Source: Pseudomonas sp. 8Z (GTDB lineage: Bacteria > Pseudomonadota > Gammaproteobacteria > Pseudomonadales > Pseudomonadaceae). From it: 64,000 bases of DNA. The stretch spans positions 217,079 through 281,078 of the forward strand of contig NZ_LR733826.1 in assembly GCF_902506535.1 (NCBI RefSeq), given 5' to 3'. Of this stretch, positions 1 to 9,562 are shown piece after piece. Position numbers and translations under genes: made by a program. Below the pieces are notes generated by a model. It saw nothing but the letters and a program-made list of their open reading frames with translations, made no database searches and was not told the origin of the DNA. How positions within the stretch are numbered: position 1 is the stretch's first letter; each line of letters begins with the position of its first letter.

Positions 1-320
1 ACCAAGTTGCCGAGAGTGTCCGCTTCGGCCAGGTGGTGCAGCGCACGCGGCTGAACCGAGAGGCGTTCCGGCGATATATACAGGAGCAAGCCGAGCCGGT
101 CGAGTGGGTGATGGAGGCCTGTGGCACAGCGCATTACTGGGGGCGCTTGGCGCAATCGCTCGGTCATCAGGTCAGGCTGCTGCATCTTCGGTACGTGCTG
201 CCCTATCGCCGTCGTAGCAAGACCAAGCGTAATGACTGCGATGCCATGCTGTAAGTCGCGCGTTCCTCCGACATTCATCCCATGCCAGTAAAGGGCCGTG
301 ATCAGCAACAGCTCCAGCAC
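1..320 (+). pseudogene. IS110-family transposase remnant, broken by an in-frame stop
   Basis: The frame is open from the window edge and reads through residues typical of the IS110 DEDD domain (VMEACGTAHYWGR, GHQVRLLH, PYRRRSKTKRNDCDAML). A TAA at 252-254 stops it. The same frame after the stop still reads SSDIHPMPVKGRDQQQLQ, which matches the next conserved IS110 segment, and similarity ends near 320. This is therefore a decayed copy: its 5' part is outside the window, it has a nonsense codon, and the C-terminal half, including the Serine-containing transposase_20 domain, is missing. No function is expected. Confidence 0.8.
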
Positions 321-640
321 GTGGATGACGCTTTTTTCATCCACCGTTTGCTTGTGGCTGCTTCGGCTACTGGCTATCGGAAGCCTCGCCGCTGAAGCGC
401 CTCCCACGGTGCGGTGGATGTTTCTGTGCCTGTGGGAGGGGCTTTCGGCTCTGCATCCTGCTTCGCTCTACCTCCTGCATCCATGCCGTCGTAGCCGCGA
501 CGGGTTGCGGGCAAAGCGCCCCCGGATTTCATCCGGGCTACGAAAAATTTTTCGCCGGCTGTAACGCCCGCATCCCTGCCTCGTCCATTGCTGCGAGGGC
601 GCCAATCCGGCGCCGTATTCGAAGCCGATGGAGAGATGCC
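321..640. other. Intergenic stretch with repeat debris
   Basis: No gene is credible here. It holds a short perfect hairpin (CCCGGAT-TTC-ATCCGGG, 521-537), and a segment around 450-490 (a run including GCTTCGCTCTACCTCCTGCATCC-like sequence) that recurs at about 3285-3320, also in a non-coding gap. The promoter of the following operon must lie in the last 100 bases. Confidence 0.6.
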
Positions 641-916
641 ATGAAACAACTCAATACCCTGACTGCCACCCTGGGCGCCGCACTGCTGACCACCGTTGCC
701 TTTACCGCGCAGGCCGCGAGCAACCCATTCGCCGCGCAGGAGCTGAGCAGCGGCTACAGCCTGGCTGCCGGTGAGAAGGCGCAGGAAGGTTCCTGTGGTG
801 AAGGCAAATGTGGCGGTGACATGAAAGGCGATATGAAGGCAGGCAAGGAAGGCTCCTGCGGCGCCGACAAGAAGACCGATGCCGAAGGCAAGTGCGGTGG
901 CGAGAAGAGCGAGTAA
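641..916 (+). CDS. hvfA: HvfA-like precursor peptide (EGKCG-motif, predicted copper-binding RiPP)
   Basis: This is a 91-residue exported peptide. Residues 1-25 form a signal peptide ending AQA. A segment FAAQELSSGY (30-39) resembles the conserved recognition region of HvfA precursors. The C-terminal half is low-complexity Gly/Lys/Asp/Glu and carries four cysteines (52, 57, 73, 85), each in an EG[S/K]CG pentapeptide; two are the exact EGKCG motif. In Haemophilus HvfA, MNIO enzymes convert EGKCG cysteines into copper-binding oxazolone/thioamide groups. The next gene encodes such an MNIO enzyme 21 bases downstream. Start has GGAGAG upstream. The two EGSCG motifs are a variation; whether they are modified is unknown. 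Confidence 0.85.
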   Translation: MKQLNTLTATLGAALLTTVAFTAQAASNPFAAQELSSGYSLAAGEKAQEGSCGEGKCGGDMKGDMKAGKEGSCGADKKTDAEGKCGGEKSE

Positions 917-937
917 GGGCGCAGGGGAGGACGGATC

Positions 938-1780
938 ATGCACCTCGCACACCTCACCGGCGCCGGTCTCGGCCTGCGTCGCGGGCTGCTCGCCGAGCTG
1001 ATCGGCGATGACGCCAGCGGCGCCGACTTTCTCGAAGTGGCGCCGGAGAACTGGATCGGCGTCGGTGGCCGCCTGGGCAAGCAATTGCGCGCCCTGAGCG
1101 AGCGCCGGCCGTTGCTGTGCCATGGTCTGTCCCTCAACCTCGGCGGCTTCGCGCCGCTGAATCTGCAGTTGCTGCACGCCATCAAGGGCTTTCTCGACGC
1201 GCATGGCGTGCTGGCTTACAGCGAGCATCTGTCGGCCTGTGCCGACGATGGCCTGCTCTATGACTTAATGCCGTTGCCGTTTTCCGAAGAGTCGGTGGCG
1301 CGCATCGCCGAGCGCGTGCGTATCGTGCAGGACGTGCTGGAGCGGCCGCTGATCATCGAGAATGTCTCGGCCTACGCGCGCCTGCCCGGCGAGTTGGATG
1401 AGGCGGATTTCGTTCGCGCGGTGCTGGAGCGTGCTGACTGCCAATTGTTGCTGGACGTCAACAACGTCTACGTCAACAGTCTGAACTTCGGCTTCGATGC
1501 CGAAGCCTATATCGCCGCGATGCCCAGTGAGCGCATCGCCTATTTGCACGTCGCCGGGCATTACGACCAGGCGGCAGATCTGAAGATCGACACCCACGGT
1601 GCGCCGGTGATCGACCCGGTGTGGGCATTGCTGAGCAGCGCTTATGCGCAGCATGGCGTGCGCCCGACGCTGTTGGAGCGCGACTTCAACTTCCCGCCGC
1701 TGGCCGAGCTGTATGCCGAGCTGGCGCATATCCGCAGCCTGCAACAGGCAGCGCAACCGCTGAGCAGGTACGGCACATGA
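938..1780 (+). CDS. hvfB: MNIO / DUF692 peptide-modifying enzyme (HvfB-like)
   Basis: A 280-residue TIM-barrel enzyme of the multinuclear non-heme iron-dependent oxidase family (MNIO, DUF692). Visible conserved segments: GAGLGLRRGL (9-18), FLEVAPENW (31-39), HGLSLNLGG (about 61-69), YSEHLS (94-99), IENVSAY, LLDVNNVYVNS, YLHVAGHY, DTHGAPV and LLERDFNFP; their His, Asp, Glu and Asn residues are the metal ligands of the family. The predicted role is to oxidise cysteines of the HvfA-like precursor encoded just upstream, using iron and oxygen. It overlaps the next gene by ATGA, so translation is coupled. GGGAGG lies upstream of the start. Confidence 0.92.
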   Translation: MHLAHLTGAGLGLRRGLLAELIGDDASGADFLEVAPENWIGVGGRLGKQLRALSERRPLLCHGLSLNLGGFAPLNLQLLHAIKGFLDAHGVLAYSEHLSACADDGLLYDLMPLPFSEESVARIAERVRIVQDVLERPLIIENVSAYARLPGELDEADFVRAVLERADCQLLLDVNNVYVNSLNFGFDAEAYIAAMPSERIAYLHVAGHYDQAADLKIDTHGAPVIDPVWALLSSAYAQHGVRPTLLERDFNFPPLAELYAELAHIRSLQQAAQPLSRYGT

Positions 1781-2487
1781 GCAGCGTGCAATTGCAGCGC
1801 GATTTCGCCGCGCGTATTCGCCAGCCCGAGGCGCAGCCGCTGTTGCCGGGCATCAGCGGCGAGCGCATGGCGATCTACGAGGAACTGTTTTTCAACAACG
1901 TCGCCAGCCTAGTTGGCAGCGCCTTTCCGGTGCTGCGCAGGGTGCTCGGGGGCGAGCGCTGGCAGCGGCTGCTGCGCGCGTTCTTCGCCGAGCATCGGGC
2001 GGGCACGCCGTACTTTCTTGAGATCAGTCAGGAGTTCATTGCCTGGTTGCAGCAGGGTTATCGCGCCGAGCCTGGCGACCCTGCGTTCATGCTGGAGCTG
2101 GCGCATTACGAGTGGGTTGAGCTGGCGCTGGATGTCAGCGATGCGAAGTTGCCCGAGTGCGGCTGGTCGCCTCTGGCTTGGCCGCTGGCGTATCGCTGGC
2201 CGGTGCAGATGCTCGGTGTCGATCACTGCCCGACGCAGCCACCGGCCGAACCGACCTGCCTGCTGGTCTGGCGTGATGGCCAGGACAAGGTGCGCTTTAT
2301 GCAACTGACGCCCTTCGCCTATCAGCTCGCACTGCGCTTGCAGGCCGGTGAGCCGACGATGCAGGCACTACAAAGCCTGGCCGGTGCCCACGGCCTGGCC
2401 GCCGATAGTGGCTATTTCGACAACGCTCGCGCACTGCTGGATGACTGGCAGGCGCGCGACATCTGGTTTCCGTATTCCGAGGACTGA
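1777..2487 (+). CDS. hvfC: DUF2063 partner protein (HvfC-like)
   Basis: A 236-residue protein of the DUF2063 family, the partner that delivers the precursor peptide to MNIO enzymes. The N-terminal part (LQRDFAARIRQPEAQPLLPGISGERMAIYEELFFNNVASLVGSAFPVLRRVLG) is the signature of the family: the motif ERMAIY...LFFNN and an SAFPVL helix. The rest matches the C-terminal winged fold (SQEFIAWLQ, LELAHYEWVELALD). The start at 1777 was chosen because it gives the ATGA overlap with hvfB and the family N-terminus; an upstream in-frame extension would overlap hvfB extensively and is rejected. Five bases separate it from the DoxX gene. Confidence 0.9.
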   Translation: MSSVQLQRDFAARIRQPEAQPLLPGISGERMAIYEELFFNNVASLVGSAFPVLRRVLGGERWQRLLRAFFAEHRAGTPYFLEISQEFIAWLQQGYRAEPGDPAFMLELAHYEWVELALDVSDAKLPECGWSPLAWPLAYRWPVQMLGVDHCPTQPPAEPTCLLVWRDGQDKVRFMQLTPFAYQLALRLQAGEPTMQALQSLAGAHGLAADSGYFDNARALLDDWQARDIWFPYSED

Positions 2488-2492
2488 CCGCC

Positions 2493-3089
2493 ATGATCGC
2501 TTTGCTCAATCGCTGCCAGGACGCGCTGGAGGCCTCCCGGCGCCTGGATTTTCTCGGCCCGCTGTTGCTGCGCCTGTATCTGGTGCCGGTGTTCTGGATG
2601 GCCGGCACGCACAAGCTGGCCGATATCGACGCCACTGCCGCCTGGTTCGGCAACCCGGATTGGGGGCTGGGCCTGCCATTTCCCGAGCTGCTGGCCTGGG
2701 CGGCGGCGCTGACCGAGGCCGGTGGCGCCATCCTGCTGCTGTTTGGTTTTGCCGTGCGCTGGATCAGCATTCCTTTGATCATCACCATGCTGGTGGCGAT
2801 CGTCACCGTGCACTGGCCCTATGGCTGGCAGGCGATTGCCGATCCGTCCGCGCCCTTCGCCAACGACCGCGTGCTGGCAGCGGCGGAAAAGCTCGAACGG
2901 GCGCGGGCGATTTTGCGTGAGCACGGCAATTACGATTGGCTGACGGGCAGCGGCAAGTTCGTGGTGCTGAACAACGGCATCGAGTTCGCCGCCACCTATC
3001 TGGTGATGCTGGTGGCGCTGTTCTTCAGTGGTGCCGGGCGTTGGCTGAGCATCGATTACTGGCTAGCACGCCGCTGCGGACACCTCTAA
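2493..3089 (+). CDS. hvfD: DoxX-family membrane protein (HvfD-like)
   Basis: A 198-residue inner-membrane protein of the DoxX family with about four membrane segments (near residues 20-37, 65-88, 90-110 and 165-185). It begins LGPLLLRLYLVPVFWMAGTHKLADI, a typical DoxX start (R..L...F...G..K). A soluble loop between the third and fourth membrane segment (about 115-160) is longer than in small DoxX proteins. DoxX members close most hvf/buf/gig operons and may work in electron transfer or quinone oxidation for the modification step; that role is inference. It is the last gene of the operon, followed by non-coding repeats. Confidence 0.88.
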   Translation: MIALLNRCQDALEASRRLDFLGPLLLRLYLVPVFWMAGTHKLADIDATAAWFGNPDWGLGLPFPELLAWAAALTEAGGAILLLFGFAVRWISIPLIITMLVAIVTVHWPYGWQAIADPSAPFANDRVLAAAEKLERARAILREHGNYDWLTGSGKFVVLNNGIEFAATYLVMLVALFFSGAGRWLSIDYWLARRCGHL

Positions 3090-3369
3090 AAACTAACTGC
3101 GTTGCCATCACTGCGTTAAAAACAGGCTCACAGCCGGAGGCTGAACGCGCTTTAGCGCGGCCCCGACGGGGTGAGTGAAGCGAATCAAATGCTCATTTAC
3201 AGCTCGTAAAGTCGAGCGCGACTCCGACCGTTTTTCGCCTGTTTTTGCGGGGCCGCCATCGGTATTGTGCTGGCTGCCTTGGCTCTGGCTTCCTGCTTCG
3301 CTCTACCTCCTGCATCCCTGCAGTCGTCGCCTACGTTTTTAGAAGTATCCGGCGTGGATGGGTTCAGGA
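3090..3369. other. Non-coding gap with dispersed-repeat sequence
   Basis: No gene is visible between the DoxX gene and the convergent yheU. The segment around 3285-3320 repeats the one at about 450-490, so the hvf operon is flanked on both sides by copies of the same non-coding sequence, in the same orientation. Confidence 0.6.
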
Positions 3370-3609
3370 TTAGTCGCGCAGGGCGTCGAGCCATTCGTTG
3401 GGCACGTCGCGCTTGAGCGCCAATTGGCACTGCTGGCTGTCGGGGTCGAAGACGATGACCGCCTCGCCCTTGTCCAGGGCGCGGCGTACGCGTTGTACGC
3501 GGGTTTCCAGCGGGGTTTCGTCGCCGTTGTCGGTGCCTTCGCGGGTGACGAAGTCTTCGATCAGGGCGGTGAGGGTTTCAGCTTGCAGCAGGTGAGGGGG
3601 GATCAGCAC
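3370..3609 (-). CDS. YheU-family protein (UPF0270)
   Basis: A 79-residue protein that starts MLIPPHLLQAETLTALIEDFVTREGTD, the diagnostic N-terminus of YheU/UPF0270, followed by ETRVQRVRRALDKGEAVIVFDPDSQQC. Members are small, soluble and of unknown function. It lies 40 bases downstream of the hybrid sensor kinase on the same strand, the same pairing as PA3463/PA3462 in P. aeruginosa, and may be co-transcribed. Confidence 0.9.
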   Translation of the reverse strand: MLIPPHLLQAETLTALIEDFVTREGTDNGDETPLETRVQRVRRALDKGEAVIVFDPDSQQCQLALKRDVPNEWLDALRD

Positions 3610-3649
3610 GGGGGGCGCTCCAGTCGGACGGCGCCCATGATAGAGGCTG

Positions 3650-6397
3650 TCAGGATTGCGGGCGAGGGTTCAGATAGCGTTCCAGCATGCTGTACAGCAC
3701 TTCGCTGTCCAGCGGCTTGCCGAGGAAGTCGTTCATGCCGACATCCAGGCCATTTTGTCGGTGTTCGTCGAGGATATGCGCAGTCAGAGCGATGATGGGC
3801 ACGGCAGGCAACTGGCTGTCGCGCTCCAGGCGGCGAATTTGCCGGGTGGCCTCGAAGCCGTCCATTTGCGGCATCTCGCAATCCATCAGTATCAGGTGAA
3901 TGCTGCTGGGTGCACGGTTGTACTCATCAACGGCGGCCTGGCCGTTGGTGACCAGTTTCACGCTGTAGCCACGCTTTTTCAGAAAACCTTGTACCACCAG
4001 TTGATTCACCGGGTTGTCTTCGGCAACCAGAATGCAGGGCGTTGCGCCTTTGTTGCGGTGTATCTCTTGGGTCAACGGGTGCACCTTCACGTGGGGAGCG
4101 GCATAGAGCTCGTTCAGGGCCAGGCGCAGGGCATTGACTGCAACCGGCTGGGCCAGGTGTTGCAGAAGTAGGCCCTGGCTGGCTGGCAGAGTCTGGCAGC
4201 TCTCGGGCGGGCAGACCAGTAGCACGCGTTGGTCGGGCCGCAGCTCCTTGCGTATTGACTCCAGCCAGTGCATGACGCTTCCCGGCCAGGGTGCCATCAG
4301 CACCAGCAAAGGTGGCGCCTTGAAGTCTTCCAGCGCTTCTTGAAGTCGCTCGGGGGTCTGGCAGCGTTCGGTTCGCATACCCCAGCGACCGAGCATGCGG
4401 CTCATGGCATCCAGGCCAAGCCCGTCGAGCGAGGCGAGTAGCGCTGTGCGCCCGCTGAGCAGAGAGGCAAGCTCATCGGGAAGGGCGGCGTCATCGGGCA
4501 GGGGGATCTCGAAAGCGAAGCGGGTGCCCTGGCCGAGTGTGCTCTGCACCTCAATACGCCCGCTCATCATTTCTACCAGTTCCTTGCTGATCGCCAGGCC
4601 CAGGCCGCTGCCGCCATAACGGCGAGTGGTGCTGGAATCGCCTTGAGCGAAGGACTCGAACAGCTTGCTCAGGGCCTGCTCGCTGATGCCGATACCGCTG
4701 TCGCTGACCGCAAAGATCAGGTACGAGCGCCCCTGGCTGTCGCTGCGCAGGCTAAGGCTGAGGGCGACATGCCCTTCAGAGGTGAACTTGAGCGCATTGC
4801 TCAGCAGGTTCATCAGTATTTGTTTGAGGCGCGTGGGGTCACCTTTGATGCGCTGTGGCACGCCGTTTTCCAGGGTGACGTAGAGGCGTAGGCGTTTGTC
4901 CAGGGCTTGGCCGGTGAACAGGCTCAGGGTTTCGGAAATCATGTCTTCGAGGTCGAAGTCGATCTGTTCCAGGCTGAGCTTGCCGGACTCGATGCGGGCG
5001 TAGTCGAGGATGTCGTTGATTACCGCCATCAGTGAGCTGCCGGAGCTGGAGATGGTGTCGACGTAAAAGCGCTGGCTGCGATCGAGCGGCGTCTCGCGCA
5101 GCAGTTGCAGCATGCCCAGTACGCCATTGAGTGGCGTGCGGATCTCATGGCTCATCTTGGCCAGGAAGCGGCTTTTGGCTCGGTTTTCGAACTCGGCCTG
5201 CTCGGCTGCGCGGCGGGATTGGAAACCTTCATCCTTGAGCAGGTTGATACGGTCGGCGAGGCCGATGGACAGGGTGATCAGTTCGATGGTGACGCCGATT
5301 TTCACCGCCGTAGCACCGAACACGCCGAATATTTCCTGCCCGAGCGAGCCCGCCGTGGCCTGGATAAAGGCGAACAGCAATACGGCCCATGCCAGGGTGT
5401 AGTAGGAGCCGTAGCGCACGCCGCGACGCCAGGCGTACAGGCCTGTCAACAGCAGGATCAATGACACCAGGGAGACGGTCAGGCTGGCGAGGATGTTCCA
5501 GTTGGTTGTACCGATCAGTGGCACCGATACCAGGCAGGCCAGGCACACCAACATGAGCAGGCGCAGGCAGTTGTCCAGGCGCGGGAAGAATTGTCTGGCA
5601 TGCAGGAAGTGGCGGCTGAACTGGATGGCGCTCAGGCAATGCAGGTACATCAGGATGTAGATGGCCACCGATTGCAACGCCACATGTTCGGGCAGCAGCT
5701 TGAACAGCATGCCGTCGAAGCAGGCAGCGAGCAGGCCGACATTGAGGTTATAGGCCAGATACCAGAAATAGGCGGGCTCGCGCAGCGATAGATAGAGGAA
5801 CAGGTTGTAGCAGAACATGGCGAACAACACGCCATAGAACGCGCCGTTGAGCCCCATGAAATTTTCCTGGGCGGCGGCACTGGCACCATAGGTGGCGAAG
5901 AACAACGGCACGAAGACTGTGCTGGTGGTCTCGACGCGCACCAGCAACGTGCTGATGCCAGGTTCAACCTGCAGCGGGAACCAGAAGTTGCGTACCTTGA
6001 CCGGGCGCTGGGCAAAGGCGAAGTGGTCGCCGCTTTCCTGTCTGAGGGTTTGCCCTTGCGCATTCATCTGGTAGATCTGCAGGTCGTCGAGCAGCGGGTA
6101 GTTGACTTCCAGATAGCCGCCCAGGGCGTGTTCGAGGCTATTGACCAGACGCAGCTTGAACCACCAGACCGATTTGTTCTTGCCCAGGTTGGCATGTTCG
6201 CTGGCCAGTGGGCGAAAGGCCGTGTCATCGAGCGCCAGAATCTGGGCGCTGGTCATCTGCCCGTCGGCGTCTTCGTAATAGGTTGTGTAGGGGCCTAGGG
6301 AAAGGCGTAGCTCCTCACTGTCCAGTGGGGCAGGTTGGGCGGCCCAGAGGGGGGCGGCGAGCCAGTACAACAGTACAACCAGGCAGAGACGAGGCAT
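3650..6397 (-). CDS. 7TM-DISM hybrid sensor histidine kinase/response regulator
   Basis: A 915-residue membrane sensor. Residues 1-20 are a signal peptide; about 25-165 form the periplasmic 7TMR-DISM extracellular beta domain ([16 protein letters not shown]); about 180-385 hold seven membrane helices. The kinase core follows: H-box [14 protein letters not shown] (His near 417), N-box NLLSNALKF, then DSGIGI and [10 protein letters not shown]. Residues about 650-770 look like a degenerate receiver without a clear phospho-acceptor. The C-terminal receiver is complete (AEDN, phospho-acceptor in [10 protein letters not shown] near 837, ALTAH, GKP). It resembles RetS/LadS in architecture but is placed like PA3462. 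The ligand and output are unknown. Confidence 0.92.
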   Translation of the reverse strand: MPRLCLVVLLYWLAAPLWAAQPAPLDSEELRLSLGPYTTYYEDADGQMTSAQILALDDTAFRPLASEHANLGKNKSVWWFKLRLVNSLEHALGGYLEVNYPLLDDLQIYQMNAQGQTLRQESGDHFAFAQRPVKVRNFWFPLQVEPGISTLLVRVETTSTVFVPLFFATYGASAAAQENFMGLNGAFYGVLFAMFCYNLFLYLSLREPAYFWYLAYNLNVGLLAACFDGMLFKLLPEHVALQSVAIYILMYLHCLSAIQFSRHFLHARQFFPRLDNCLRLLMLVCLACLVSVPLIGTTNWNILASLTVSLVSLILLLTGLYAWRRGVRYGSYYTLAWAVLLFAFIQATAGSLGQEIFGVFGATAVKIGVTIELITLSIGLADRINLLKDEGFQSRRAAEQAEFENRAKSRFLAKMSHEIRTPLNGVLGMLQLLRETPLDRSQRFYVDTISSSGSSLMAVINDILDYARIESGKLSLEQIDFDLEDMISETLSLFTGQALDKRLRLYVTLENGVPQRIKGDPTRLKQILMNLLSNALKFTSEGHVALSLSLRSDSQGRSYLIFAVSDSGIGISEQALSKLFESFAQGDSSTTRRYGGSGLGLAISKELVEMMSGRIEVQSTLGQGTRFAFEIPLPDDAALPDELASLLSGRTALLASLDGLGLDAMSRMLGRWGMRTERCQTPERLQEALEDFKAPPLLVLMAPWPGSVMHWLESIRKELRPDQRVLLVCPPESCQTLPASQGLLLQHLAQPVAVNALRLALNELYAAPHVKVHPLTQEIHRNKGATPCILVAEDNPVNQLVVQGFLKKRGYSVKLVTNGQAAVDEYNRAPSSIHLILMDCEMPQMDGFEATRQIRRLERDSQLPAVPIIALTAHILDEHRQNGLDVGMNDFLGKPLDSEVLYSMLERYLNPRPQS

Positions 6398-6490
6398 CCG
6401 TGAACCTCAAGGCCATGCAGTGATGGCCGACAGTCATTCTAACGTCGCGTCGCGACGCGCCTTATGAAGAGTAGTCGCCGAATCGCAACT

Positions 6491-6520
6491 ACAAAAAGGG
6501 GAGCTGCTGCTCCCCCTGTT
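6491..6520 (-). terminator. Intrinsic terminator of the NAGGN operon
   Basis: On the minus strand, GGGGAGC-AGCA-GCTCCCC is followed by a T-run, about 40 bases after the stop of the M42 peptidase gene. The stem is read from the plus-strand sequence GGGGAGCTGCTGCTCCCC with an A-run on its left. Confidence 0.75.
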
Positions 6521-6558
6521 CCTTTTGCTTGCACTTTGCTCTATATGCCGAGCTACCT

Positions 6559-7761
6559 TCAAGTGTCCTGATCGCGTTGGCCTAACAGACTGTCGACCTT
6601 GGGTACGCGGGTATCACTTCCCATTTGTGCCTCATGTTCCAACTGGTGGCTGAAGCGCTCCAGTGAGCCCTGATCCGCCGGCTGCGCGTCGCTGGCGAAT
6701 ACCGGCGGGCTGAGCACGTAGGCGGTAAGGATCTGCGTCAGTGCCTTGAGGCTGTCGGTGTGGGTGCGCTCGTAGCCGTGGGTGGCGTCGCAGCCGAAGG
6801 CGAGCAGCGCGGTGCGAATGTCATGGCCGGCCGCTACGGCCGACTGGGCGTCGCTGTGGTAGTAGCGAAACAGATCGCGGCGCACCGGGATGTCGTTTTC
6901 TGCGGCCAGGCGCAGCAGTTGCCGCGACAGGTGATAGTCATACGGGCCGCCGGAGTCCTGCATGGCCACGCTGACTGCGTGTTCGCTGGACTGCTGGCCA
7001 GGCGCGACCGGGGCGATGTCGATGCCGACGAACTCGCTGACATCCCAGGGCAGGGCGGCGGCGGCGCCGGAGCCGACTTCTTCGGTGATGGTGAACAGCG
7101 GGTGGCAGTCGATCAGTGGCTGCAGGCCGTGATCGCGAATGGACTTGAGCGAGGTCAGCAGGGCAGCCACGCCGGCCTTGTCGTCGAGGTGGCGGGCGCT
7201 GATATGACCGCTTTCGGAGAACTCCGGCAGCGGGTCGAAGGCGACGAAATCGCCCACCGAGATGCCCAGCGAATCGCAATCGGCGCGTGTGGCGCAGTAG
7301 GCGTCCAGGCGCAGTTCGACGTGATCCCAACTGATCGGCAGGGTGTCGACGGCGGTGTTGAAGGCGTGCCCAGAAGCCATCAGCGGCAGCACGCTGCCAC
7401 GTATCACGCCGTTGTCGGTGAACAGGCTGACGCGGCTGCCTTCGGCGAAACGGCTCGACCAGCAGCCCACTGGGGCCAGGCCCACGCGGCCGTTGTCCTT
7501 GATTTCACGGACGATGGCACCAATGGTGTCGAGGTGCGCGGACACGGCGCGGTCGAAGCGCTCGTACTCGCTCTGGCGCCCGCGCAGGGTGGCGCGGATG
7601 GTGCCGCGACGGGTCAGCTCGAAGGGGATTTCCAGCTCTTCCAGGCGCTCGGCGACGTAGCGCACGATGGTGTCGGTAAAGCCGGTGGGGCTGGGAATGG
7701 CGAGCATTTCCAGCAGTACCTTGTGCAGGTAGTCGAGGTCGGGTTCGGGTAGTTGTTGCAT
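6559..7761 (-). CDS. M42-family metallopeptidase of the NAGGN osmoprotectant system
   Basis: A 400-residue dinuclear-metal aminopeptidase of the M42 family. Metal-binding segments in order: SAHLDTIGA (His), HLDDKAG (Asp), TITEEVGSG (catalytic and metal Glu), GIDIAP (Asp) and CDATHGYERTH (His). It always accompanies the two NAGGN synthesis genes in Pseudomonas and is assumed to process or recycle the dipeptide; the exact reaction is not shown. The start at 7761 was taken because GAGGAG sits 5 bases upstream; a longer frame to 7821 would overlap the upstream gap without a ribosome site. It is the last gene of the asnO-ngg-peptidase operon. Confidence 0.9.
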   Translation of the reverse strand: MQQLPEPDLDYLHKVLLEMLAIPSPTGFTDTIVRYVAERLEELEIPFELTRRGTIRATLRGRQSEYERFDRAVSAHLDTIGAIVREIKDNGRVGLAPVGCWSSRFAEGSRVSLFTDNGVIRGSVLPLMASGHAFNTAVDTLPISWDHVELRLDAYCATRADCDSLGISVGDFVAFDPLPEFSESGHISARHLDDKAGVAALLTSLKSIRDHGLQPLIDCHPLFTITEEVGSGAAAALPWDVSEFVGIDIAPVAPGQQSSEHAVSVAMQDSGGPYDYHLSRQLLRLAAENDIPVRRDLFRYYHSDAQSAVAAGHDIRTALLAFGCDATHGYERTHTDSLKALTQILTAYVLSPPVFASDAQPADQGSLERFSHQLEHEAQMGSDTRVPKVDSLLGQRDQDT

Positions 7762-7822
7762 ACAGTCTCCTCGGCGTTTGAGTCTTCCCACTCCCGTTTG
7801 CGCGAGTGGGCCGGGGGGCATC

Positions 7823-9562
7823 TCAGCTCGTGGCGTGGCTCAGCGGGAACAGCAGGTCGACGAAGCGCTCGGCGGTCGGTTGCGGTTCGTGGTTGGCCAG
7901 ACCGGCGCGTTCGTTGGCTTCGATGAACACGTAGTCCGGCTGATCGGCGGCTGGCACCAGCAGGTCGAGGCCGACCACTGGAATCTCCAGTGCCCGCGCC
8001 GCCTTGATCGCGGCCTCGTGCAAGGTCGGGTGAAGGATTGCGGTGACGTCCTCCAGGGTGCCACCGGTATGCAGGTTGGCGGTCTTGCGCACCGCCAGGC
8101 GCTGACCGGCCGGTAGCACGCTGTCGTAGTCAAGGCCGGCGCCGTGCAGGGTGCGCAGGGTTTCGGCGTCCTTGGGAATGCGGCTTTCGCCACCGGTGGC
8201 AGCCTGGCGGCGGCGGCTTTGCGCATCGATCAGTTCGCCGATGCTGTGGCGGCCGTCGCCGATGATCTCGGCGGGGCGGCGGATGGCGGCGGCGACCACT
8301 TCGTAGCCGATCACCAGCACGCGCAGATCAAAGCCCTCGTGATAGCTTTCCAGCAGCACACGCTGGTCGAATACGCTGGCGCGCTCGATGGCCTCCTGTA
8401 CTTCACCGGGGGTGCGCAGATCCACCGCCACGCCCTGGCCTTGTTCGCCATCGACCGGCTTGACCACCAGCGAGCCATGCTCGGCGAGGAAGGCGGCATT
8501 TTCTTCGGCGCTGCCGGCCAGCCGCTGCGCCGGCACGCTGAGGTCGGCGCGCGACAGGGCGCGGTGGGTCAGGCGCTTGTCCTGGCACAGGGTCATGCTC
8601 ACGGCGCTGGTCAGGTCGCACAGCGATTCGCGGCAACGGATGCGGCGGCCGCCGTGACTAAGGGTGAACAGCCCGGCTTCGGCGTCGTCCACCGTCACTT
8701 CGATGCCCCGGCGCAATGCTTCGTCGACGATGATGCGGGCGTAAGGGTTGAGTTCGGCCTGCGGGCCGGGACCGAGGAACAGCGGTTGGTTGATGCCGTT
8801 CTTGCGCTTGAGGCTGAAGGTCTGCAGTTCGCGAAAACCGAGCTTGGCGTAGAGCTTCTTGGCCTGCTTATTGTCGTGCAGCACCGACAGGTCGAGGTAG
8901 CTCAGGCCACGGCTCATGCCGTGTTCGATCAGATGCCGCACCAGCACTTCGCCGACACCGGGGCGGCTGCATTGTGGGTCGACTGCCAGGCACCAGAGGC
9001 TGCTGCCGTTTTCCGGGTCGCGGAAGGCGCGCTGGTGGTTGAGGCCCATGACGCTGCCGATCACCGCGCCGCTGTCTTCGTCCTCGGCCAGCCAGTAGGT
9101 GGGGCCGCCTTCGTTGTAGGGCGTGAGCTTGTCCGGGTCGATGGGCAGCATATTGCGGGTCTGGTACAGGCAGTTAATGGCCTGCCAGTCCGCTTCGTTC
9201 TGCGCGCGGCGAATGCGAAAACCGCGAAAGCTGCGACGCGCCGGGCGGTAGTCGGTGAACCACAGACGCAGGGTGTCGGAAGGGTCGAGGAACAGTTGCT
9301 GCGGCGCATGGGCCAGCACCTGATGCGGCGCGGCGACATACAGGGCGATATCGCGCTCGCCGAGTTGCTCATCGAGCAGGGATTCGGCCAGCGCGGCGGC
9401 ATCCGGGTAGGTGTGGCCGATCAGCAGGCGCCCCCAGCCGCAGTGGATGGCCTGCGGTTGGCTTGGCTGGCTGGTGTGATCTTCGGCCAGGCGTGCCTGC
9501 AAGCGCTCGTAAGAGGGTGTCTGGCCACGGATCAAGCGTTGTTTAAAGGCAGGGGAGCGCAT
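7823..9562 (-). CDS. ngg: N-acetylglutaminylglutamine synthetase (GNAT plus ATP-grasp)
   Basis: A 579-residue fusion. Residues about 110-275 form a GNAT acetyltransferase (NCLYQTRNMLPIDP, WCLAVDPQCSRPGVGEVLVRHLIE, LHDNKQAKKLYAKLGF). Residues about 290-579 form an ATP-grasp ligase like those of cyanophycin and glutathione synthesis (VVKPVDGEQGQGVAVDL, LLESYHEGFDLRVLVIGYEVVAA, VVGLDLLVP, FIEANERAGL). Together they acetylate and join two glutamines to give N-acetylglutaminylglutamine, which AsnO then amidates. The gene lies between asnO and the M42 peptidase, as in P. aeruginosa PA3459-PA3461. AAGGA precedes the start. Confidence 0.93.
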   Translation of the reverse strand: MRSPAFKQRLIRGQTPSYERLQARLAEDHTSQPSQPQAIHCGWGRLLIGHTYPDAAALAESLLDEQLGERDIALYVAAPHQVLAHAPQQLFLDPSDTLRLWFTDYRPARRSFRGFRIRRAQNEADWQAINCLYQTRNMLPIDPDKLTPYNEGGPTYWLAEDEDSGAVIGSVMGLNHQRAFRDPENGSSLWCLAVDPQCSRPGVGEVLVRHLIEHGMSRGLSYLDLSVLHDNKQAKKLYAKLGFRELQTFSLKRKNGINQPLFLGPGPQAELNPYARIIVDEALRRGIEVTVDDAEAGLFTLSHGGRRIRCRESLCDLTSAVSMTLCQDKRLTHRALSRADLSVPAQRLAGSAEENAAFLAEHGSLVVKPVDGEQGQGVAVDLRTPGEVQEAIERASVFDQRVLLESYHEGFDLRVLVIGYEVVAAAIRRPAEIIGDGRHSIGELIDAQSRRRQAATGGESRIPKDAETLRTLHGAGLDYDSVLPAGQRLAVRKTANLHTGGTLEDVTAILHPTLHEAAIKAARALEIPVVGLDLLVPAADQPDYVFIEANERAGLANHEPQPTAERFVDLLFPLSHATS

